From: Fodinibacter sp963707895
GTDB lineage: Bacteria > Actinomycetota > Actinomycetes > Actinomycetales > Dermatophilaceae
Length of the DNA stretch: 64,000 bases
Direction: 5' to 3'
Assembly: GCA_963707895.1 (NCBI GenBank)
Contig: CAVPRS010000004.1
Span: 1 to 64,000 of the forward strand
Shown: positions 34,130 through 44,527 of the stretch, piece after piece
How positions within the stretch are numbered: position 1 is the stretch's first letter
Layout of the letters: every line of letters begins with the position of its first letter
Notes under the pieces: generated by a model
What the model saw: only the letters and a program-made list of their open reading frames with translations
Databases searched by the model: none
What the model was told of the DNA's origin: nothing
Program-made: the position numbers and the translations under genes

Positions 34130-35170
34130 GTGCCGCCCAAGCTCCTCGACGACCACGTCCGGTTCCGGCTCGAGCCGGTGCTCCCGGGCGTCACCGGCGT
34201 CGTCCTGCAGTGCGACCGCGTCGTCGGCGGCGGGCGCGAGTTCCGCGCGGACGGTGCTGCCTGGGTGCTCGACGTGCCGCGCCCGGCCGTGCAGCGCCTC
34301 GAGTACCGCTTCGCCGTGGCGCGCGGCGAGGAGATCGAGGTGGTGCTCGACCCCTCCAACCCGGTGACGGTGCGCACGGCCTTCGGTGACCGGTCGGTGC
34401 TGGAGATGCCGGGGTACGCGCCGCCGTGGTGGCTCAAGGCGCCGGCGGTCGAGGGCCGGATGGAGTCGATGTCCCTGGCCGGCGAGACCTCCGACGCCGT
34501 GCCCTTCACGGTCTGGAGCCCGGTCGAGCTGCCCGACGACGAGCCGGCACCGATGCTGCTCGTGCACGACGGTGCTGAGTACGACCAGCTGGCCAGGATC
34601 ACGACCTACAGCGCCGCACTCGTCGCCGGTGGGCAGCTGCCACGGCACCGCGTGGCCCTGGCCCACCCCGTGATGCGCGACGCCTGGTACTCGGGGTCCC
34701 CGCAGTACCTGCGCACCATCGCCGACGCCGGGCTCGACCGGCTGGGGGAGCGGTATGCCGTGCGGGCTCCGTGCGTCGTGGTGGGCGCCAGCCTCGGCGG
34801 CCTCACGGCCCTGCTGCTGGGGCTGCTCGCCGCCCCCCGGGTCGGCGGGGTCTACTCGCAGTCCGGGTCGTTCTTCCAGGTGCGCCACGACGACTCCGAG
34901 AGCGGCTACCGCTACTTCGGCCGCATCTCGCGGCTCGTGCAGTCGGTGCTCGACACGCGGCACGCCGAGCACCCGCTGAGCGTGGGGATGTCGTGCGGGA
35001 CGCTCGAGGAGAACGTCGCCAACAACCGTGACATGGCCGCTGCGCTGCGCCGAGCCGGGCACCACGTCTCCCTGCGCGAGGTGCCGGACCTGCACAACTA
35101 CACGGCCTGGCGCGACGCGCTCGACCCCGGCCTCACCGAGGTGCTGCGCAGGGTCTGGGGCCACGCGTAG
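34130..35170 (+). CDS. Enterochelin-esterase-like alpha/beta-hydrolase
   Basis: A 346-residue protein of the Fes/esterase D superfamily. An N-terminal immunoglobulin-like domain (about 1-95) is followed by an alpha/beta-hydrolase with nucleophile elbow GASLGGL and catalytic His in DLHNYTAW. PMLLVHDGAEYDQLA supplies the oxyanion region. GTG 34130 begins two bases after the upstream stop. Similar enzymes cleave siderophore esters or acyl-glucose/mycolyl esters. No siderophore genes are near, so the name reflects fold only. The second hydrolase of this fold (35218) and an ATP-grasp enzyme follow. Confidence 0.8.
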   Translation: MPPKLLDDHVRFRLEPVLPGVTGVVLQCDRVVGGGREFRADGAAWVLDVPRPAVQRLEYRFAVARGEEIEVVLDPSNPVTVRTAFGDRSVLEMPGYAPPWWLKAPAVEGRMESMSLAGETSDAVPFTVWSPVELPDDEPAPMLLVHDGAEYDQLARITTYSAALVAGGQLPRHRVALAHPVMRDAWYSGSPQYLRTIADAGLDRLGERYAVRAPCVVVGASLGGLTALLLGLLAAPRVGGVYSQSGSFFQVRHDDSESGYRYFGRISRLVQSVLDTRHAEHPLSVGMSCGTLEENVANNRDMAAALRRAGHHVSLREVPDLHNYTAWRDALDPGLTEVLRRVWGHA

Positions 35171-35217
35171 CGTCGTCTGGTTGCTTCGCCGGATGCCGAC
35201 CGGCAAGGTGGGGTCGC

Positions 35218-35964
35218 ATGGAGACGACCAGCGTGCGACTGCCGGTGCCCGGCCACGACGCCGACCTCGAGGTCGTCCGCCACGGCAGCTGGGGCAGGCC
35301 GGTGCTGCTGTTCCCCTCGGAGGGCGGTTCGGCGCGCGACGCCGAGGGCAACGGCATGCTCGACGCGGTGCGCCCACTCGTCGACGCCGGCCGGGTCAGC
35401 CTGTTCTGCGTCGACTCGCTCGACGGGTGGTCGTGGTCCGACAGCGGGCTGCCCACCGAGGAACGCGCCCGTCGGGGAGGCACCTACACGGCCTGGCTGT
35501 CCGAGGTCGTGCTGCCGTGGGTCGTCGACCAGGTCGGCGGCGGCCAGGAGGTGATCACGGTCGGGGTGTCTCTCGGTGCCTACCACGCCGTGCACCTCAC
35601 CCTGCAGCGCGCCGACGTGGCGCCCCTGGCCATCGGCCTGTCCGGCAACTACGACCCGTCGACGTGGAACGGGTGGGGCCAGCTCGGCGACGCGACCTAC
35701 TTCGCCAACCCCACGGCATACGTGGCGAACATGGAGGGCGACCACCTCGACTGGGTGCGCTCACGCGTGTCGGTGCTGCTCGTCGTCGGGCAGGGGCCGT
35801 TCGAGGAGACGCCGACCCGGTCGCTCCAGGCCACCCGCGCCTTCGCCGATCTGTTGCAGCACAAGGGGATCCGCCACGAGCTCGACGTCTGGGGCCACGA
35901 CAGCGCCCACGACTGGCCGTGGTGGCAACGCCAGCTCGCGCACCACCTGCCCCGTTTCGTCTGA
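35218..35964 (+). CDS. Esterase-D-like alpha/beta-hydrolase
   Basis: A 248-residue esterase-fold protein with GVSLGAYHA as nucleophile elbow and a C-terminal HDSAHDWPWWQRQL segment carrying the probable catalytic His. RPVLLFPSEGGSARDAEG provides the oxyanion loop. It is a distant paralogue of the 34130 product without the N-terminal sandwich. The ATG at 35218 follows AAGGTGGGG. It is 26 bases from the ATP-grasp gene and presumably acts on the same or a product-related molecule. Confidence 0.8.
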   Translation: METTSVRLPVPGHDADLEVVRHGSWGRPVLLFPSEGGSARDAEGNGMLDAVRPLVDAGRVSLFCVDSLDGWSWSDSGLPTEERARRGGTYTAWLSEVVLPWVVDQVGGGQEVITVGVSLGAYHAVHLTLQRADVAPLAIGLSGNYDPSTWNGWGQLGDATYFANPTAYVANMEGDHLDWVRSRVSVLLVVGQGPFEETPTRSLQATRAFADLLQHKGIRHELDVWGHDSAHDWPWWQRQLAHHLPRFV

Positions 35965-35990
35965 CCCGCACGAGGAGAGAAGGAGACCGC

Positions 35991-37259
35991 ATGGCCCCCA
36001 CGACCGACCACCTGGTCGGGCTGCTGCTCGGCGCCGAGGAGGACTGGCCCACCACGTTCGAGGCGCTCGCCCGCCGGCTCGGGGTGATCAGTGCGCCCGA
36101 CGGCGGCCAGCACACCCTGACCACCGAGCGGATGACGATCGAGCCGTTCAACCTGCGCGACAAGGCACGCCACGAGCTCGTCATCGACCGCCTGGCGCAC
36201 TGGTACTACCACCCGCGCGAGTGGCTGAAGAAGGTCGCGCTGATGGACGACGTGTACCTGCTCAACAGCCCGTTCACCTTCCAGTCGATGGAGAAGCACT
36301 CGGCCTACTGCGCCCTGATGCGGCTCGGCATGAACGTGCCCGAGACGGTGCTCGTGCCCTACAAGCACCCCGTCGACAACGCCCGCTGGGCCTACACGTC
36401 GGGAAGGTACAACCGCGGTTTCGACCTGGAGCAGGTGGCCGAACCGCTGGGCTACCCGCTCTACATGAAGCCGTTCGACGGTGGCGGCTGGCGCGGTGTG
36501 TCGCAGGTGCGTGACCGGGCCGACCTGCACCGCTCCTACGACGACTCGGGCGAGATGCTCATGCACCTGCAGTCGTCCGTGCCCGACTACGAGCACTTCG
36601 CCCGCTCGCTGACCATCGGCCCCGAGACGATGGTGATGAAGTTCCGGCCCGAGGAGCCGATGCACGAGCGCTACGCCGTGTCGCACGGCTTCCTGTCGGA
36701 GGAGACCGGGCGCGAGACGATCACGATCTCGCAGACGGTGAACGCGTTCTTCCGGTGGGAGTTCAACTCCTGCGAGATGCTCGTGAAGGACGGTGTGGTC
36801 TACCCGATCGACTACGCCAACGCCTGCCCCGACGTCGCCGTCACGTCGCTGCACTACTACTTCCCGTGGGCGATGAAGGCGCTGCTGCGCTGGACCGCCT
36901 ACTGCGTGGTCACCGGCCGAACCCCTCGCAGCCAGGTCGACACCGGACCGTGGTTCGAGGTGGCCGACGACCCGGAGCTGGACTACCAGGGCAAGCTCGC
37001 TGCGTACCAGGGTCTGGCCGACGACTACTTCGAGGCCGAGCGGTACCGGGAGTTCTGCGCGTCGGCGCTTCCGCACGTCGACGAGATGGTGCTGGAGTGG
37101 ATCGACGGCCCGGACTTCGCCACCCTCCTGCACTCCACGATCCAGCAGACCTACCCACCGCAGGAGTGGGATCGCTTCGAGGGCCACTTCGGCGGCCTGC
37201 TCGGGATGTGGGTGAGCGACGAGCGCCGGATCCGCGGAGCCGACCCGGCGACCGCCTGA
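35991..37259 (+). CDS. ATP-grasp enzyme, substrate unknown
   Basis: The 422-residue protein of the ATP-grasp superfamily ligates a carboxylate to a nucleophile through an acyl-phosphate. The ATP-binding lysine and glycine-rich loop are seen in YMKPFDGGGWRGVSQV (about 158-173). WEFNSCEMLVKDGVVYPIDYANACPD supplies the metal-binding acids near 255-285. The start is firm: AAGGAG lies six bases before the ATG. Placed after two esterase-fold genes in one run, it may build a conjugate that the esterases trim. That is conjecture. I do not recognise a named subfamily. Confidence 0.78.
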   Translation: MAPTTDHLVGLLLGAEEDWPTTFEALARRLGVISAPDGGQHTLTTERMTIEPFNLRDKARHELVIDRLAHWYYHPREWLKKVALMDDVYLLNSPFTFQSMEKHSAYCALMRLGMNVPETVLVPYKHPVDNARWAYTSGRYNRGFDLEQVAEPLGYPLYMKPFDGGGWRGVSQVRDRADLHRSYDDSGEMLMHLQSSVPDYEHFARSLTIGPETMVMKFRPEEPMHERYAVSHGFLSEETGRETITISQTVNAFFRWEFNSCEMLVKDGVVYPIDYANACPDVAVTSLHYYFPWAMKALLRWTAYCVVTGRTPRSQVDTGPWFEVADDPELDYQGKLAAYQGLADDYFEAERYREFCASALPHVDEMVLEWIDGPDFATLLHSTIQQTYPPQEWDRFEGHFGGLLGMWVSDERRIRGADPATA

Positions 37260-37346
37260 CGGGAGGCCGCGGAGGGTTTGGGCGGTGCCCCGTCCGGGTA
37301 CTCACCAGAGGGTCGACCATGCGGTCGTCCGCGCGAAGGAGCAGCC

Positions 37347-37586
37347 ATGACCATCGAAGGCACCGCGACCAGTCGACGCGACCACGACCTCGAGGACCTG
37401 AGAAACGTGCTGCGGCGCGTGATGTTCCCCGCTCGACAGGACGACATCCTCGCCGCGCTCGTCGTCGGCCGGTCGCCCTCCCGCCTGCTCTGGCGGGCGG
37501 GTTGCCTGTCCCGGGAGCGGCTGTACCTCTCGGTCGACGAGGTGTGCGCCGACCTGGAGTCCCGACCGCGGGCCGACCGCGGGTGA
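37347..37586 (+). CDS. Small DUF2795-like protein
   Basis: The 79-residue product contains LRRVMFPARQDDILAALVVG and RERLYLSVDEVCADLE, resembling the helical DUF2795 domain in which a short YxSxxEV-type segment recurs. AAGGAG precedes the ATG by six bases. It overlaps the next gene by GTGA, implying linked expression with the VOC protein. The family assignment is tentative and the function is unknown. Confidence 0.6.
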   Translation: MTIEGTATSRRDHDLEDLRNVLRRVMFPARQDDILAALVVGRSPSRLLWRAGCLSRERLYLSVDEVCADLESRPRADRG

Positions 37587-38440
37587 CCCAGCCCCCGCTG
37601 ATGTCGGTCCGGGCCGCTCGCGAGGCCAAGCTGGAGGCAACGCTGCCCTCGGCACGCCATCCGCCCACGCGGCCGGCATCCCCAGCAGCGGTCGCCTACC
37701 TGCACGCCGTGGTCGACGCGCCGACGCGTCTGGCCGGCACCACGAGCGACTTCTGGGCGGGTGCGCTGGGCTGGCCCGCCGGTGACCCCTGGCCCGGGCA
37801 CCCCGAGCTGCGCAGCCTCGAGCCGCCACAGGGCCGGGCGTACGCGCACCTTCAGCAGATCCACGGGCCACCACGGGTGCACCTTGACCTGGAGTGCGAC
37901 CGGCCCGGCTCCACGGTCGCCCGAGCGGTCGGCGCGGGCGCGGTGGTCGTCGCGGCCGAGGACCGCTGGTGCACGCTGCGCTCCCCGGGCGGCCTTCCCT
38001 TCTGCGTGCTGCGTGCCCGGGCACACCCGGCTCCGCAACCGGTGACCTGGGCCGACGGCCACCGCTCCCGGCTGGTCCAGGTCTGCATCGACGCTCCGCA
38101 GTCGCGGCACGACGACGAGGTCACGTTCTGGCGCGGCCTGCTCGGTGGACGGTGGGTGGACTCCCGGTCGGCCGAGTTCGCCGGCACGTGGCACGACGAC
38201 GCGGGCTCGCCGCTCCAGCTCCTGTTCCAGCGGCTGGACGAGCCCGACGGACTCGTGCGTGCGCACCTCGACCTCGGCACCGATGACCGCGACGCCGAGG
38301 TCGCCCGCCTGCTCGACCTGGGTGCCGAGGACGTCGGCGAAGGGCACGGCGGCTGGCACGTCCTGCGCGACCCCGCGGGCCTCGAGTTCTGCGTGACGGG
38401 GAACGCCCCCGACCAGACGCGTCGCCGCGACCTCGGCTGA
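37583..38440 (+). CDS. Tandem VOC (glyoxalase/bleomycin-resistance-like) protein
   Basis: The 285-residue protein has two VOC-type halves. The first starts near YLHAVVDAP (about 39) with DFWAGALGWP and VHLDLECD. The second starts near SRLVQVCIDAP (about 156) with TFWRGLLGGRW and RAHLDLGTDD. Each half ends with a PxGxxFCV strand (SPGGLPFCVL, DPAGLEFCVT). Members bind metals and small electrophiles or act as antibiotic-binding proteins; no specific reaction is predicted. GTG 37583 overlaps the upstream stop, and ATG 37601 is an alternative. It is followed by the family A palindrome. Confidence 0.77.
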   Translation: MTQPPLMSVRAAREAKLEATLPSARHPPTRPASPAAVAYLHAVVDAPTRLAGTTSDFWAGALGWPAGDPWPGHPELRSLEPPQGRAYAHLQQIHGPPRVHLDLECDRPGSTVARAVGAGAVVVAAEDRWCTLRSPGGLPFCVLRARAHPAPQPVTWADGHRSRLVQVCIDAPQSRHDDEVTFWRGLLGGRWVDSRSAEFAGTWHDDAGSPLQLLFQRLDEPDGLVRAHLDLGTDDRDAEVARLLDLGAEDVGEGHGGWHVLRDPAGLEFCVTGNAPDQTRRRDLG

Positions 38441-38455
38441 CAGCCCCGCTGGCCC

Positions 38456-38515
38456 TCGAGAGTAGAGAACACGCCGCGTGACGCCCTGGTCACACGGCGT
38501 GTTTCCTACTCTCGA
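38456..38515. terminator. Dispersed palindrome, family A copy 1
   Basis: 21-base arms 38456-38476 and 38495-38515 pair with two mismatches. The left arm (GAGAGTAGAGAACACGCCG core) is identical to that of the palindrome at 54632-54692. It lies between the stops of two convergent genes, so bidirectional termination is the likely role. Confidence 0.75.
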
Positions 38516-38525
38516 CCCGGGTGGG

Positions 38526-39728
38526 TCAGTGGACCACCGACATCACCTCGTCGGCCGTCGTGTGACCCAGGTGGTAGCCGTCCACCATCGCGCGGCGGAA
38601 GTGCAGGCCGCCCCAGATCCGGGCGTGGAACGCGTCGAACTCGAGCGCACTCAGGCTGTCGTAGCTGCGCGTGACTCCCCCGGACCTCAGCACGAGCGGG
38701 GTGTCGTCGCCGAGAGTCCGGCGCAGCACCTCGGCGAACGGCGAGGTCGCCGCGGCGTGCCCGCTCGAGTACTCGGAGTAGGCCGGTGTCGGCACGAGTG
38801 ACGCCCACGGCACCGGGTGCGGGTTGGTACCCGCGTTGCCGTCGACGGCGGCGGCGGCGATCGCCTGGAACGGGCGCCAGAAGCCGATCTCGAACTTCAT
38901 CCGCCAGGTCTGGATGAACGAGTTCGCCACGGCGGCGTCGATCCGGGCGAGCAGCCGCGTCGTGGGCAGCAGGCCGAGCGGCTCGGTGTCCAGGTAGTCG
39001 CACAGGGCGGTGCGGTAGGTCAGCACCGGGTTGCCGCCGAAGAACAGGGCGACGGCCGTCTGCTCGGGGGTCCGGTCGGTGCCGGCGATCGAACCGAGGG
39101 TGCGCACCTCCTCGAAGTCGACGGCGTAGGCCGCGCTCGTGATGGGGTCGGGACCGCCGACGGCAACCGGTGGCACGTCGACCACGGGGTCGACGTAGCC
39201 GATCCACGGCAGGAGCATGCCGGTCGGGGGCGGCTGCCACACGCCCAGGGCCGGAGCCTTGCTGTAGACGATCGAGGTGTCGTTGCGCCCGTCCCCCACC
39301 CGGGACGCGATCATCGCGGCGGCCGCGGCAGCGCCGATGGCCACACCGGCATCCTTCTTCTTGCCGTCCGGGACGAGCGCGAGGCTGGCGACGAGGTCGG
39401 CGTCCAGGGCGTCGCCGGAGGCCGGGTAGTACTCCCGCAGCACGTCGTGGGCGGCCGTCGCGACGGCCGCGGCGGCTGCGTGTGTGCCCTGCTTCTGCGC
39501 GGTCATTGCGGCGTCGTGCACCGCCAGCGAGGTGAACGCGAGGTAGAGCGCACCCAGGGGAGGCGGGTTGCCGCGCTCGACGTAGGCCGTGCGGGCCGCG
39601 GTGCGCTGCCAGTCCACCGCGATCGAGGCGGCGAGGGGGCCGGCGGAGGCCGTGGCGGCCGGGCCGTCGACGAAGGGGAGGAACAGGACGGACGCGCTGG
39701 CCGCGAGCACTCGACGACGTGTTGGCAT
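38526..39728 (-). CDS. Secreted vanadium-type haloperoxidase/acid phosphatase (PAP2 superfamily)
   Basis: A 400-residue exported protein. MPTRRRVLAASASVLFLPF is a Tat-like signal. The vanadate/phosphate-binding set is present: K-x6-RP in KFEIGFWRP (about 283-291), SSGHAAATSPFAE, and R-x5-H in ARIWGGLHFRRAMVDG. Such enzymes are either non-specific acid phosphatases or halide oxidases; sequence alone does not decide. ATG 39728 has AAAGG about nine bases upstream, better than GTG 39737. It is divergent from a frameshifted LuxR gene that may have controlled it. Confidence 0.85.
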   Translation of the reverse strand: MPTRRRVLAASASVLFLPFVDGPAATASAGPLAASIAVDWQRTAARTAYVERGNPPPLGALYLAFTSLAVHDAAMTAQKQGTHAAAAAVATAAHDVLREYYPASGDALDADLVASLALVPDGKKKDAGVAIGAAAAAAMIASRVGDGRNDTSIVYSKAPALGVWQPPPTGMLLPWIGYVDPVVDVPPVAVGGPDPITSAAYAVDFEEVRTLGSIAGTDRTPEQTAVALFFGGNPVLTYRTALCDYLDTEPLGLLPTTRLLARIDAAVANSFIQTWRMKFEIGFWRPFQAIAAAAVDGNAGTNPHPVPWASLVPTPAYSEYSSGHAAATSPFAEVLRRTLGDDTPLVLRSGGVTRSYDSLSALEFDAFHARIWGGLHFRRAMVDGYHLGHTTADEVMSVVH

Positions 39729-39920
39729 GGTGCGCACCTTTCGGGTCGGCGTTCGACCTCAGTGTCGACAGCCCCCAGCGCCGTGACCATTCGCTTTCCG
39801 GCGTATCTTCGCCGGGGGTCCGGTGCGCCCGGTGGCGCGAAATGACTATTTACCGCCCGCTGCGGCCGGCGGAGACTCGGGATGATCGCCCTCCGGTTCG
39901 GCGGGCGGTGGAAGGAAGCC

Positions 39921-40614
39921 ATGACCGACCTCCTGCTCGGGGACAGGGAGCAGGCCGCGGTGCGCGCCATCATCGCTTCGGAGCCGCTGCCGGGGGCGGA
40001 CCTGCCCGGGCAGTCCGTGCTGCCGCACCTCGCCCGGTTCATCGAGTGCGACGCCATCGGGGTCGCGCTGATCGACGGCACCGGCTCCACGGTGGGTGAG
40101 GCAGCGGTCGGTCGCGCACCGTGCCGCCGAGGTCGACCTCACGCGCGGCGACCCGGTGCGGCTGGGCGTCCAGCACTGGCGTCGCGGCCCGCCCCTCGAC
40201 GGTTCGGCGTCCGGACGGGGTGAGGCGGTGCTCTCCATCAGGGTGCGCAACGGGTCCGACCACGTCGTCACGCTGTGGCTGGTCCGTCGCACGACGGACT
40301 TCACGGAGCGGGACCTGGCGCTGCTGACCCTCGTCGCCCCGGCCCTCGAGCGGCTGCTCCGCGAGCCGGCGACGTCGGGCCCGCCCACGTCCATCACGGA
40401 GCAGGAGCGACGCGTGCTCCATCACGTGGCCGCCGGCCTCAGCAACGCGCAGATCGGCGAGCGGCTGTGCGTCGCCCCGGGCACGGTCCGCAAGCACCTG
40501 GAGCACGCCTACCGCAAGCTCGGGGTGACCAACCGACTGGCCGCGGTCAACGCCCTGGACGGGCCGCGTGGCGCCGCGCCCGATGCTCCCGATCGGGTCG
40601 GTGGGCCGGCCTGA
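39921..40614 (+). pseudogene. LuxR-type regulator, frameshifted
   Basis: The N-terminal part (from ATG 39921 with GGAAGGAAG upstream, MTDLLLGDREQAAVRAII) and the C-terminal part are in different frames. The latter has AAEVDLTRGDPVRLGVQHW and the LuxR helix-turn-helix TEQERRVLHHVAAGLSNAQI and GTVRKHLEHAYRKLGV. The junction is at about 40090-40125. The total length of 694 bases is one more than a multiple of three, so a single extra base explains it; the corrected protein would be 230 residues. The N-terminal half looks like a small sensory (GAF-like) domain. It lies 192 bases from the divergent haloperoxidase gene. Real mutation or assembly error cannot be told apart. Confidence 0.75.
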
Positions 40615-40636
40615 CCCGACGCCACTCGACCCGCAG

Positions 40637-42301
<1,665 letters not shown>

Positions 42302-42334
42302 GCTCCGATCCTGTCAGACCCACCGGCGGCGTGG

Positions 42335-44527
42335 TCAGCTCGCGGGGGCGAGGTACAGCGTGGCGAGCGCCGCGACCCGCACGGTCACGGAGTACGGCTG
42401 GTCGTGCCACGGCGACGCCTCGGCCTCGAGCACCGACCCGGCCTGGCTCGGGGTACTGGCCTCGTCGAACCCGCTGGTGTCGAGCACGACCTCCCAGCGT
42501 CCCGGACGTGGCACGCCGACGCGCACCCAGGCCTTGTCGTCGCCGCTGTAGTTGACGACCGTGGCGACCACGTCACCCTGCTGGTCGGCCTGCGCGAACC
42601 GCAGGTAGGACAGCAGGTTGCCGGTGTTGTCGTCGGCGTCGAGCCAGCGGAACCCGGCGGGCTGCGAGTCGAGCTGCCACATCGCGGGGTGCTCGCGGTA
42701 GACCCGGTTGAGCTCCTTGACCAGGGCGTGCACCCGGTAGTGCGCGGCGTGGTCGAGCAGCCACCAGTCGAGCGAGCGCCCGTCGGCCCACTCGCCCGGC
42801 TGGGCGAACTCGCTGCCCATGAAGAGCAGCTGCTTGCCGGGGTGGCTCCACATGTAGGCGAGGAAGGCCCGCACGGTGGCGAGCTGGTCGTGACGTGACC
42901 CGGGCACCTTGGTGAGCAGCGAGCCCTTGCCGTGCACGACCTCGTCGTGGCTGATCGGCAGCAGGTAGTTCTCGCTGAACGCGTACATGAGCGAGAAGGT
43001 CAGCAGGTTGTGGTGGTACTGCCGGTGGATCGGCTCCTCCTTGAGGTAGCGCAGGGTGTCGTTCATCCACCCCATGTTCCACTTCAGGCCGAAGCCGAGG
43101 CCACCGCTCGAGGTCGCCTTGGTGACGCCGGGCCACGAGGTCGACTCCTCGGCGATCGTCACGATGCCGGGTACCAGCTTGTAGGAGGTCGCGTTGGCCT
43201 CCTGGAGCAGGCCGATCGCCTCGAGGTGCTCGCGTCCGCCGTGCACGTTGGGGATCCACTCGCCGTCCTTGCGCGAGTAGTCGAGGTAGAGCATCGACGC
43301 GACGGCGTCGACCCGCAGCCCGTCGATGTGGAACTCCTGCAGCCAGTAGATGGCGTTGGCGACGAGGAAGTTGCGCACCTCGAGCCGGCCGAAGTCGAAC
43401 ACGTGCGTGCCCCAGTCGGGCTGGTCGCCACGGCGCGGGTCGGGGTGCTCGTAGAGCGGCAGCCCGTCGAACCGGGCCAGGGCGAAGGCGTCTCGCGGGA
43501 AGTGCCCCGGCACCCAGTCGAGGATGACGCCGATGCCGGCCTGGTGCAGCCGGTCGACGAGGTACTTGAAGTCGTCGGGGGTGCCGAAGCGCGCCGTCGG
43601 GGCGTAGTAGCCGGTGACCTGGTAGCCCCACGAGGGGCCGTAGGGGTGCTCCATCACGGGGAGCAGCTCGACGTGGGTGAAGCCGAGGTCGGAGACGTAG
43701 TTGACGAGGTGCTCGGCCAGGTCGCGGTACGACATCCCCTGCCGCCACGAGCCGAGGTGCACCTCGTAGACGCTCATCGGCCCGTCGTGCGGGTCGCGCC
43801 CGGTGCGCTCCGCCATCCACGTCGTGTCGGCCCACTCGTGGCCGGAGGCGTCGACGACCGAACCGGTGTTGGGCGGGCACTCGGTGCGCCGCGCCATCGG
43901 GTCGGCCTTGGTGCGCACGCCGTCGTCGGCGCCCCGGATCTCGTACTTGTAGATGTTGCCGACACCGACGTCGGGCACGAACAGCTCCCACACCCCGGAG
44001 GAGCCGATCAGCCGCATCGGGTGGATGCGTCCGTCCCAGTCGTTGAAGTCGCCGATGACGCGCACGGCCTTGGCCCGAGGGGCCCACACCGCGAACGACA
44101 CGCCGCGCACGTTGCCCATCGGCCCGTCGTACTCGTGCAGCCGAGCACCCAGCACGGTCCACAGCTGCTCGTGGCGGCCCTCGTTGACCAGGTGCAGGTC
44201 GACCTCGCCGAGGGTGGGGGCGAACCGGTAGGGGTCGTCGTGGAGGTGCTCGATGCCGTCGGCCCAGGCGACGAGCAGGCGGTAGTCCATCGTGCGGGTC
44301 GCGTCGGTGCGCACGGCGGTCCACACGCCCTCGGCCTCGTGGGCGAGCTCGAGCTCCTCGCCGTCCTCGAACCGCACCCGCACCGACTGGGCGAGCGGCT
44401 TGAGCACGCGAAGCCTCAGGCCGCCGGGCTCGAGGTGCTGCCCGAGGAGGTCGTGCGGCTGCTGGTGGCGTCCCTGGACGAGGGCGGTGATCGCGCCGCC
44501 GACCTCGGGGGTGGGCGTGGGGGTCAC
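42335..44527 (-). CDS. glgB: 1,4-alpha-glucan branching enzyme
   Basis: Introduces alpha-1,6 branches into glycogen-like glucan. The 730-residue GH13 protein has an N-terminal CBM48 pair (VWAPRAKAVRVIGDFNDWDG) and then the barrel. Nucleophile Asp407 is in FHIDGLRVDAVASML and acid/base Glu460 in VTIAEES, with the transition-state residue in PISHDEVVHGKGS. GTG 44527 is reached from AAGGAG eight bases upstream and overlaps the stop of the maltokinase gene by GTGA. In the GlgE pathway it branches the glucan that GlgE elongates. Confidence 0.95.
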   Translation of the reverse strand: MTPTPTPEVGGAITALVQGRHQQPHDLLGQHLEPGGLRLRVLKPLAQSVRVRFEDGEELELAHEAEGVWTAVRTDATRTMDYRLLVAWADGIEHLHDDPYRFAPTLGEVDLHLVNEGRHEQLWTVLGARLHEYDGPMGNVRGVSFAVWAPRAKAVRVIGDFNDWDGRIHPMRLIGSSGVWELFVPDVGVGNIYKYEIRGADDGVRTKADPMARRTECPPNTGSVVDASGHEWADTTWMAERTGRDPHDGPMSVYEVHLGSWRQGMSYRDLAEHLVNYVSDLGFTHVELLPVMEHPYGPSWGYQVTGYYAPTARFGTPDDFKYLVDRLHQAGIGVILDWVPGHFPRDAFALARFDGLPLYEHPDPRRGDQPDWGTHVFDFGRLEVRNFLVANAIYWLQEFHIDGLRVDAVASMLYLDYSRKDGEWIPNVHGGREHLEAIGLLQEANATSYKLVPGIVTIAEESTSWPGVTKATSSGGLGFGLKWNMGWMNDTLRYLKEEPIHRQYHHNLLTFSLMYAFSENYLLPISHDEVVHGKGSLLTKVPGSRHDQLATVRAFLAYMWSHPGKQLLFMGSEFAQPGEWADGRSLDWWLLDHAAHYRVHALVKELNRVYREHPAMWQLDSQPAGFRWLDADDNTGNLLSYLRFAQADQQGDVVATVVNYSGDDKAWVRVGVPRPGRWEVVLDTSGFDEASTPSQAGSVLEAEASPWHDQPYSVTVRVAALATLYLAPAS

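Noticed and set aside
34130..35170. Siderophore (enterochelin) utilisation locus
   Set aside because: Only the fold of the esterase points that way; no siderophore transporter, reductase or synthetase is nearby.
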